64,000 bases of DNA from contig NZ_BBPP01000005.1 in NCBI RefSeq assembly GCF_000787835.1, forward strand, positions 1-64,000. The letters run 5' to 3'. A program made the translations under genes and the position numbers. Numbering within the stretch: position 1 is the first letter of the stretch; each line of letters begins with the position of its first letter. This document shows positions 58,081 to 64,000 of the stretch, piece by piece. The stretch is from Streptacidiphilus melanogenes (GTDB taxonomy: Bacteria; Actinomycetota; Actinomycetes; Streptomycetales; Streptomycetaceae). The notes beneath the pieces are model-generated. The model was given only the letters and a program-made list of their open reading frames with translations. It had not been told where the DNA came from and made no database searches.

Positions 58081-58294
58081 GGCCGGGCCATCGCGTGGCG
58101 ACGGCCTCGGTGTCGGCCTCGGCCACGGCCACGGCCACGCGGGAGCGTGATCCGGGAGGGATTGCGGCAGAGCTGCGGCAGATCGTGCTGCCCGAGTCCG
58201 AGCGTGCCCACGACTCGCCGCTGCTGCGTGGCCCGGAGGCGCGCTCCGGGACCGGACCGCGTCTGTGCGCCCCGCCTGCGTGCTCGGCGGTCGG

Positions 58295-59491
58295 TCAGGG
58301 CGGGCCGGGGCCGAGGAGCCAGACGGCGCCGTAGGCGGCCGAGGCCAGGGCGAGCACCGTCAGGGAGACGGCGACCCACCGGATGCGGAGGGTGGCCAGC
58401 CAGGCCGCCAGGGGCAGCAGCAGGGGGAAGCCCGGCAGCAGCAGGCGGGGCTTGGAGTTGAAGTACGCCTGCGCGCCCAGTGACAGGGCGGCGATCGCGA
58501 CCGCGTACGCGAGGACGGGCAGTGGCCGGCGCTCACGGACGCAGGCCACCAGCGCCCAGACGACCAGGCCCACGAAGGCCAGCAGCCCGACGCCCGCGCC
58601 CGGGCTCGTCGTCAGCTGGTGGCCGATGAAGCGGGCGTAGGCCGCGCCGAAGTCGAAGCCGTTGCCCCACTGGCTCTGGACGTGCAGGTACGCGGGCAGG
58701 CCGCCGACCCAGCCCGCGTACCCGAGCAGGCCGGCAGGGGCGAGCAGCGCGCCGAGGACGGCGCGGACGCGGCGGTCCTCGCCGCGCCACAGCGCGACGG
58801 CCGCGCCGACCCAGACGGCGGCGATCACGGCGGCCGCGCTCGGGCGGGTGAGGCCCGCGAGCGCGGCGAGCAGCCCGGCGGTGATCCAGCCGCGGCGCAG
58901 CACCGCGTACAGGCACCAGGCGGCGAGGGCGGTGAACAGGGACTCGGTGTAGGCCATCGACTGCAGCACGCCGATCGGCAGCGCCGCCCACAGCACCACC
59001 AGCAGCGTCGCCGCCCTGCGCCCGGCCAGTCGCTCGCCGACGGCGAAGACGCCCAGCGCCGCGGCGAGCGAGGCGAGGGCGCTGACCAGCAGACCCGCGT
59101 CGGCGAAGGCGAGGCCGGTGACGTTGTGCAGGCCGCGCTCCAGCCACGGGAGCAACGGGAAGAAGGCCAGGTGGGAGTGGGCTCCGGCGCCGCGGGTGTG
59201 CGGGGTGGCCTGGTAGCCGGCCCAGTGGTAGCCGTGGGCGGCGATGTCGGTGTACCAGAGCGAGTCCCAGCGGCCCGACAGCAGTTGGTGCGCGCTGCGC
59301 CCTTCCGCGCCGGCCCAGACGGCCAGCACGACGACGCCGAGCACCCGCACGGCGGCGAAGAGGCCGAGGGCGGGCAGGGCACGGGTGAGCGCGGCCGCCG
59401 TCCGCGGACGCGGCGGGCGGAGGTCGGTGGGCTTCGTTCCGGGAGCCTGCAGCGCGGGGACGGCGGTCGACGCGTCAGACGATGTGGCCAC
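58295..59491 (-). CDS. PIG-V-like (mannosyl) glycosyltransferase, integral membrane
   Basis: 398 aa with about nine membrane helices. The first extracytoplasmic loop carries the acidic motif SGRWDSLWYTDIAAHGYHW, as in GT-C enzymes of the PIG-V/GPI mannosyltransferase 2 type; AFFPLLPWLERGLHNVTG, QSMAYTESLFTALAAWCLYA and GLTRPSAAAVIAAVW are also characteristic. These use polyprenyl-phosphate sugars at the outer membrane face. The acceptor is unknown. The start overlaps the upstream ArsR gene by 17 bp, so it is in its operon. Confidence 0.88.
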   Translation of the reverse strand: MATSSDASTAVPALQAPGTKPTDLRPPRPRTAAALTRALPALGLFAAVRVLGVVVLAVWAGAEGRSAHQLLSGRWDSLWYTDIAAHGYHWAGYQATPHTRGAGAHSHLAFFPLLPWLERGLHNVTGLAFADAGLLVSALASLAAALGVFAVGERLAGRRAATLLVVLWAALPIGVLQSMAYTESLFTALAAWCLYAVLRRGWITAGLLAALAGLTRPSAAAVIAAVWVGAAVALWRGEDRRVRAVLGALLAPAGLLGYAGWVGGLPAYLHVQSQWGNGFDFGAAYARFIGHQLTTSPGAGVGLLAFVGLVVWALVACVRERRPLPVLAYAVAIAALSLGAQAYFNSKPRLLLPGFPLLLPLAAWLATLRIRWVAVSLTVLALASAAYGAVWLLGPGPP

Positions 59492-59930
59492 GCGCCAGTC
59501 CCTTGGGCGGGTGCGTGCCGCTGACGGCGCTGAGGCCGGGCCCGTCGGACTCGGCCTCGACGTCCTGCTCCTGCGCCGAGAGCTGGCTGACCATGAGCCG
59601 GACGACGGCGGCCAGGTAGGGGTCGTCGACGAGGTAGACCTGCCGACGGCCCTCGCGGCGGGAGCGGACGAGACCGGCCAGGCGGAGCTTGGCCAGGTGC
59701 TGGCTGACGGCGGGCAGCGTGCCGCCGACCTGCTCGGCGAGGCCGGTGACGTCGCACTCGCCCCCGGCGAGGATCCAGACGATCTGCAGACGAGTGGGCG
59801 AGGCGAGCATGCCGAACGCGGCGGCGGCCTGGTCCATGACCTCGGGGCCGGGCATGTCGTCCGGCGCGGTCGCGGCGGCAGCGCCGATCACGGCTCCGAT
59901 GGCCTCCCGGACCTCTGCGCCAGTCGTCAT
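59475..59930 (-). CDS. ArsR/SmtB family transcriptional regulator
   Basis: 151 aa; ATG at 59930. Winged helix: AFGMLASPTRLQIVWILAGG, ECDVTGLAEQVGGTLPAVSQ, HLAKLRLAGLVRSRREGRRQ, VYLVDDPYLAAVVRLMVSQL. CxC-type metal ligands of ArsR (in the ELCVCD motif) are absent; the single Cys in GGECDV suggests a metal- or redox-sensing variant, or none. It is co-transcribed with the PIG-V-like gene (17-bp overlap), an unusual partner. Confidence 0.92.
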   Translation of the reverse strand: MTTGAEVREAIGAVIGAAAATAPDDMPGPEVMDQAAAAFGMLASPTRLQIVWILAGGECDVTGLAEQVGGTLPAVSQHLAKLRLAGLVRSRREGRRQVYLVDDPYLAAVVRLMVSQLSAQEQDVEAESDGPGLSAVSGTHPPKGLARGHIV

Positions 59931-60205
59931 GCGCGTTCTCCTTCGCCCTCGCTCTCCCCGGATCCCTGCCCGCGCCTGACCAAGACTAGTGCCGGGGCCG
60001 CCAACCTTGGCCGGGGCGAACACAGCGTGGCGGGGGTGGCGTGGCCGCGGCCCGGGCGCGGGGGCCCGGCGCGGCGGTCGCTCTCGTGGGCCGTGACTCG
60101 CGTGCGCGACGCCTGTTTCCGGCGTCGTGGGGGCTGCGCAGGCGAGCCCGGAGGACGCGGAGGACGCGGTGGCGTCGGTACGGGCCCGGCCGGGGTGGCC
60201 GGCGG

Positions 60206-61876
60206 TCACGGGGCGGAGTCCGGCACGTTCTTGGCTTCGGCGTAGGCCTGGATCGGGGACATCGGGACTCCGTTGAGCTCGACCGTCTGCTCGTGGCTGA
60301 CCTCGGCGCAGCCGTTCGTCTCGTCCGCGGTGCGGGCGCTCGCGCCGTTCAGGGCCTGCTGGGTGTCGGCCGGGGCCGGCTTGCCGGAGGCCCCGGGGAA
60401 GACGGTGCCGGAGGGCCAGTCCGCGCCGATGACCAGGGTCACTCCGGAGCCGGCCGAGGACGCGCTCAGCGCGCTGTCCGGCAGGCCGAGAGCGGTGGCG
60501 ACGGTGTGGGCGGCGGCCTGGTCGCCGGGCGCGTACTGGAGCCTGGTCGTCGTGGTGGTCGTGGGCGAGGTGACCGCGGTGGTGCCGGAGCCGAAGCCCT
60601 GCGAGGTCAGGGCGTCGGCGAGCTGGGTGGCCCGACCGCGGGTGCCGCTGGCGTTGTCGACGTGGACGTCGATCTGCCCGGCGGCGACGGAGTCGGAGCC
60701 GCCCCCGTCCGCCAGCGCCGACACCGACACCGACGGCGAGGCGGAGGGCGAGGCCGAGGCGGACGCGGAAGCCGAGGCGGAGGCCGACGCGGAGGGCGAG
60801 GCCGACCCGCCGCCTGGGGAGGTCAGCGACTGGTCGTTGGCGATCGTGGCGAACAGCGCCTGCGCGTCGGGTCCGACGATCAGGCGGTTCGGATCGTTGG
60901 GGTCGGTCTCCGTCTGCATGGTCGTGAAGGTCATCCGGCTGGTCGGCACCTTCGCCACGTCGTTGGCCAGACCGAGCAGCGAGGTGACGTTGCCGAGCCC
61001 GCTGTCGACCGTCAGCGCCTTGGTGGCCGAGTCGGCGAGGCCGAACAGCCGGGCCGGGTCGGTCAGCGTCCCGGCGCTGCGCATCGACCGCATCATCGAG
61101 CTCAGGTACAGGTGCTGGGCGGCCAGCCGGCCGAGGTCGCCGCCGTCGCCGAAGGCGTGCCGGGAGCGGACGAACTCCAGCGCCGCGTTGCCCTTCAGGT
61201 TGTGGGTGCCCTTGGCGAGCTTGAGGTGCGAGTAGGTGTCGTAGACGTTGTCGTTCACGCACACGTTGACGCCACCCACGGCGTCGGACATGGAGACCAC
61301 GCCGGAGAAGGTCACCATCATGAAGTGGCTGATGGGGATGCCCGTCAGCTGGTGGATGGTCTCCATCTGGCACTGCGGGCCATAGGCGAGCGCGCTGTTG
61401 ACCATGCCGCGGTAGCCCTGGGTGCGGTTGGCGCTGTCGGTCGGGTCGGTGCAGGCGGGCACGTCGACGATGGTGTCGCGGGGGATGCTCATCACCGTGG
61501 CGTTGGACCGGTCGGCGGAGACGTGCACGAGCATCTCGACGTCGGCGTTGCCGAAGCCGCCACCGCCGACGTTGCAGTCGCCGCCGAGGTTGCAGTCCTG
61601 CTGGGTGTTCCGCGAGTCCGTGCCGATGACCAGGATGTCGATCGGGGTCCGGCCGAAGGCGTCGGGCTTCTCCTGGCCGAGGCTCTTCCGGGTGTCGCCG
61701 CCCAGGTGGACGGTGTGCAGGTTGCCGCTGAAGCGGTTGTACAGCCAGGTGCCGAGCCCTGCGACGACCAGGACCAGGACGGACAGCACCAGGGCGAGGA
61801 TCTTCAGGACGCGACGCGTCTTCGAACGCGGCTTGCGTTCGATGAGCTCGCCGGAGCCGTCCGTCTCGTCCTGCAT
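60206..61876 (-). CDS. LytR-CpsA-Psr (LCP) family cell wall ligase with LytR_C domain
   Basis: 556 aa; ATG at 61876. Cytosolic basic start, one membrane helix (VLKILALVLSVLVLVVAGLG), then the LCP catalytic domain: IDILVIGTDSRNTQQ, SIPRDTIVDVP, and LEFVRSRHAFGDGGDLGR with the conserved Arg pair. A low-complexity Ser/Ala/Pro linker (about 350-385) connects to a C-terminal LytR_C domain (IDVHVDNASGTRGRATQLAD). LCP proteins attach anionic glycopolymers such as teichoic acids to peptidoglycan. Cysteines in the catalytic half (DCNLGGDC, PACTD, QCQMET, VCVNDN) suggest disulphides. Confidence 0.93.
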   Translation of the reverse strand: MQDETDGSGELIERKPRSKTRRVLKILALVLSVLVLVVAGLGTWLYNRFSGNLHTVHLGGDTRKSLGQEKPDAFGRTPIDILVIGTDSRNTQQDCNLGGDCNVGGGGFGNADVEMLVHVSADRSNATVMSIPRDTIVDVPACTDPTDSANRTQGYRGMVNSALAYGPQCQMETIHQLTGIPISHFMMVTFSGVVSMSDAVGGVNVCVNDNVYDTYSHLKLAKGTHNLKGNAALEFVRSRHAFGDGGDLGRLAAQHLYLSSMMRSMRSAGTLTDPARLFGLADSATKALTVDSGLGNVTSLLGLANDVAKVPTSRMTFTTMQTETDPNDPNRLIVGPDAQALFATIANDQSLTSPGGGSASPSASASASASASASASPSASPSVSVSALADGGGSDSVAAGQIDVHVDNASGTRGRATQLADALTSQGFGSGTTAVTSPTTTTTTRLQYAPGDQAAAHTVATALGLPDSALSASSAGSGVTLVIGADWPSGTVFPGASGKPAPADTQQALNGASARTADETNGCAEVSHEQTVELNGVPMSPIQAYAEAKNVPDSAP

Positions 61877-61936
61877 GTCCTGGATCCCCCGTCGTGGTGT
61901 CCGGCGGGCCCTTTGGTGATCGGCTCCGCCTTCCAT

Positions 61937-61960
61937 GCATTGCGCAATGCTTGCGCAATT
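61937..61960. promoter_or_regulatory. paired TTGCGCAA palindromes upstream of LCP gene
   Basis: GCATTGCGCAATGC (61937-61950) is a perfect 14-bp palindrome; a second TTGCGCAA lies at 61951-61958. The TTGCGCAA cores start 11 bp apart (61940 and 61951), one helical turn, 60 to 85 bp from the LCP start. Confidence 0.6.
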
Positions 61961-62131
61961 CTGCAAGCGTACGCCTGTTCCCTGTGTGGGGCCCGGGTGG
62001 CTCACCGTGACGGAAGGTGCACGGAGGGTCCCGACCCGGGGCGGTTTCCGCCCGTCAGATCCGATACGGCGGCGCTGTGTTCCGGCGGGGTCCGGGGCTC
62101 TGGCACATCGCGGCGGGGTAGCGTCGGCGGC

Positions 62132-63100
62132 ATGCGAGCGATCACGATTGAGACGCCGGGCGGCCCCGAGGCGCTGGTGCTGCGTGAGGTCCCGGACCCG
62201 GTTCCCGGTCCGGGCGAGGTCCTGGTCGAGGTGGCGGCCTCGGCCGTGAACCGTGCCGACGTCCTGCAACGGCAGGGCTTCTACGACCCCCCGCCGGGCG
62301 CGTCCCCCTATCCGGGGCTGGAGTGCTCCGGCCGCATCGTCGCGATCGGTGACGGCGTCGTCGACTGGGCCGTCGGAGACGAGGTCTGCGCCCTGCTCTC
62401 CGGCGGCGGCTACGCGGAGAAGGTCGCCGTCCCCGCCGGCCAGCTGCTTCCGGTCCCCAAGGGCGTCGACCCGGTGACCGCGGCGGGCCTCCCCGAGGTC
62501 GTCTGCACAGTGTGGTCCAACGTCTTCCAGGTCTGCCACCTGCGTCCCGGCGAGCTGCTGCTCGTCCACGGCGGATCGAGCGGCATCGGCACGATGGCGA
62601 TCCAGCTCGGCAAGGCGATCGGCGCGAAGGTCGCGGTGACGGCGGGCTCGGCGGTGAAGCTGGCCGCCTGCGCGGAACTGGGCGCGGACGTGCTCGTCAA
62701 CTACCGCGAGCAGGACTTCGTCGAAGAGCTGTCCGGGCTGGGCGGCGCGGACGTGATCCTCGACGTCGTCGGCGCGAAGTACCTGGACCGCAACCTCGAC
62801 GCGCTGGCGGTCAACGGGCGTCTCGTCGTCATCGGCATGCAGGGCGGGGTGAAGGCGGAGCTGAACATTGCCAAGCTGATGTCCAAGCGAGCCGCGATCG
62901 CCGCGACCTCGCTGCGGGCCCGTCCGGTGGAGGAGAAGGCGGCGGTGGTGGCCTCGGTGCGCGAGCACGTCTGGCCGCTGATCGAGTCCGGCGTCGTCAG
63001 GCCGGTCGTCGACGCCGTCCTCCCGCTGGCCGACGCGGCGGAGGCGCACCGGCTGATGGAGTCCAGCACCCATATCGGCAAGATCCTTCTGCGAGCCTGA
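62132..63100 (+). CDS. zinc-independent NAD(P)H:quinone oxidoreductase (QOR/PIG3 type)
   Basis: 322 aa; ATG at 62132. Medium-chain dehydrogenase/reductase without zinc ligands. N-terminal catalytic domain (MRAITIETPGGPEALVLREV; NRADVLQRQGFYDPPPGASP) and Rossmann domain with HGGSSGIGTMAIQLGKAIGA. It transfers hydride from NADPH to quinones or alkenals. It is followed by a terminator-like inverted repeat. Single gene, divergent from the LCP gene. Confidence 0.94.
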   Translation: MRAITIETPGGPEALVLREVPDPVPGPGEVLVEVAASAVNRADVLQRQGFYDPPPGASPYPGLECSGRIVAIGDGVVDWAVGDEVCALLSGGGYAEKVAVPAGQLLPVPKGVDPVTAAGLPEVVCTVWSNVFQVCHLRPGELLLVHGGSSGIGTMAIQLGKAIGAKVAVTAGSAVKLAACAELGADVLVNYREQDFVEELSGLGGADVILDVVGAKYLDRNLDALAVNGRLVVIGMQGGVKAELNIAKLMSKRAAIAATSLRARPVEEKAAVVASVREHVWPLIESGVVRPVVDAVLPLADAAEAHRLMESSTHIGKILLRA

Positions 63101-63110
63101 GCGGCGGAGA

Positions 63111-63173
63111 GTCGGCCCCGCGGTCCGGCCCGAACGCCGGTGTTGCGGCAACGGGATGAAGCGCGGGGCCGAC
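63111..63173 (+). terminator. inverted repeat after quinone oxidoreductase
   Basis: GTCGGCCCCGCG (63111-63122) and CGCGGGGCCGAC (63162-63173) pair perfectly; the intervening 39 nt contain further short inverted repeats. It begins 11 nt after the stop codon. Confidence 0.65.
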
Positions 63174-63234
63174 CGTTGCTGAATGGCGTAGCCACGCTTG
63201 CCTGGGCCGACGGCCGGTGTCCTAATTACCACAT

Positions 63235-64000
63235 ATGAGCGCTTTGTCGGCCCTGGGGACGGGCGCTACGAGGGCGGCCGGGACGGCCCTCGTGGCGGGG
63301 TTGCTGATGGTCGTGGGCGCGGGCACCCAGCAGGCCGTGGCGGCCGCGTGGTCCGAGGCGCCGGCGCTCGGCCCGGTCAAAGCCCTGGTGAAGGCGAAGC
63401 CCGGCAAAGCGCCGCGCGGCTTCACGATCCGGCTGCCGGACGGACGGATCCTGCGCTTCAGCTACGCCCCCGCGCCGGGTGCCGGCTCGCACCGTCCCCC
63501 GAACGGCGACCCCCCATCCGGCCGGCCCGGTACGGGCACGTCGCCCTGGGGGAGCCCCCCTGACCGGGGGACCCCGTCGGCGCCGTCGAGCACCGATCCG
63601 TCCGTGAGCGGGATGCCGGTGCCGGTGGTCGGCTCGCTGTTCCCCTCGCCCGGGCAATCGGGCTCATCCGGCGGCCACACCCCCGACGAGGGCCACAGCA
63701 GCGGTGCGGCGGTGGCCCCGCCGCACCCGTCCTTGACGCCCGCGCGCAGCGACCCGGCCCAGGACGGCGCGGCAGCGGGCTCGGGCGCGGACGCGGTCGT
63801 TCCCGACGCGGTGGCGCCGGAACGCCCGGCCTCCACGGTCCCGCCGCCGCTCGGCCCGCAGGCGCTGCTCCACCCCGGCGCCGCGACCCAGCAGATCGCC
63901 GTCCGCAACGCGGCCTCCGGGGGCCTGGGTCCCCGGGCTCGCCTGCTCGGCGTCGGGCTCGCCCTGATCGGCGTCGGGGCAGCGCTCTTCGGCTGGCGCA
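63235..64000 (+). CDS. secreted Ser/Pro/Gly-rich protein, 3' partial
   Basis: ATG at 63235 opens a frame that runs to the window end (255 codons, no stop). A signal peptide (AGTALVAGLLMVVGAGTQQA, cleavage near AVA-A) precedes a short folded-looking strand (PRGFTIRLPDGRILRFSYAP), then a long Ser/Pro/Gly/Ala low-complexity region. The last visible residues form a hydrophobic segment (RLLGVGLALIGVGAALFGWR), probably a C-terminal membrane anchor. Envelope-associated; no family recognised. No Shine-Dalgarno is evident before the ATG. Confidence 0.7.
   Translation, partial: MSALSALGTGATRAAGTALVAGLLMVVGAGTQQAVAAAWSEAPALGPVKALVKAKPGKAPRGFTIRLPDGRILRFSYAPAPGAGSHRPPNGDPPSGRPGTGTSPWGSPPDRGTPSAPSSTDPSVSGMPVPVVGSLFPSPGQSGSSGGHTPDEGHSSGAAVAPPHPSLTPARSDPAQDGAAAGSGADAVVPDAVAPERPASTVPPPLGPQALLHPGAATQQIAVRNAASGGLGPRARLLGVGLALIGVGAALFGWR

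Noticed and set aside
58092-58141. CGCGTGGC/GCCACGCG as terminator after moeA
   Set aside because: The arms are 8 bp with a 34-nt loop of simple repeats; too weak to list as a terminator.

Overview
The window is high-GC actinobacterial DNA, almost certainly from a member of the Streptomycetaceae (Streptomyces, Kitasatospora or Streptacidiphilus) and from the chromosomal core close to oriC. The evidence is the gene order: the DUF3566 gene that normally follows gyrA, then tRNA-Ile, a DLW-39 mini-gene, tRNA-Ala, DUF5324, cyclophilin, rhomboid, crgA, and the fhaA-fhaB-PP2C-rodA-pbpA-pknB cell-wall signalling cluster. GTG starts are frequent and short start/stop overlaps are common.

Layout. 1-9.1 kb: tRNAs, crgA, two class E sortases, a PabA/TrpG amidotransferase and a methyltransferase; a cluster of DnaA boxes lies between rhomboid and crgA. 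9.2-18.1 kb: minus-strand growth-control cluster (FHA proteins, phosphatase, SEDS protein, PBP, PASTA kinase), then tRNA-Leu. 18.2-25.5 kb: two large secreted beta-propeller proteins and PPK2. 25.5-31.1 kb: MMPL exporter, MarR regulator and a PAS-GAF-SpoIIE phosphatase. 31.3-34.8 kb: J-domain protein, rhodanese, acyl-CoA synthetase, GNAT. 34.9-43.5 kb: bkd branched-chain 2-oxoacid dehydrogenase operon with its Lrp-type regulator, TetR, MFS exporter, MarR, and paaN. 43.9-48.1 kb: potDABC polyamine transporter. 48.2-50.9 kb: CGNR/VOC divergent pair, FMN-binding-fold protein, TrmH methylase. 50.9-54.3 kb: a minus-strand directon DUF5819-HTTM-BRO-BRO. 54.4-58.1 kb: acyl-CoA dehydrogenase and molybdenum-cofactor genes mobA, DUF6457, moeA. 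58.3-64 kb: PIG-V-like glycosyltransferase, ArsR, LCP ligase, quinone oxidoreductase and a secreted protein cut by the window end.

How the genes work together. CrgA, the sortases, the kinase/phosphatase/FHA set, RodA/PBP and LCP all act on envelope growth. The bkd, paaN, acyl-CoA ligase and acyl-CoA dehydrogenase genes make up a CoA-thioester catabolism theme; a 14-bp palindrome (ACCG-N6-CGGT) occurs both in the bkd/regulator gap and in the paaN promoter, suggesting joint control by a TetR-type repressor encoded between them.

Most unusual signals: a 46-bp near-perfect palindrome embedded in-frame in the moeA coding sequence; the shared bkd/paaN operator; four DnaA boxes upstream of crgA; a KstR-like box in front of an acyl-CoA dehydrogenase; the DUF5819-HTTM-BRO-BRO directon, with a probable frameshift in the last BRO gene; and a mirrored 13-bp operator between the CGNR and VOC genes. 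No CRISPR array, complete insertion sequence or prophage was seen.
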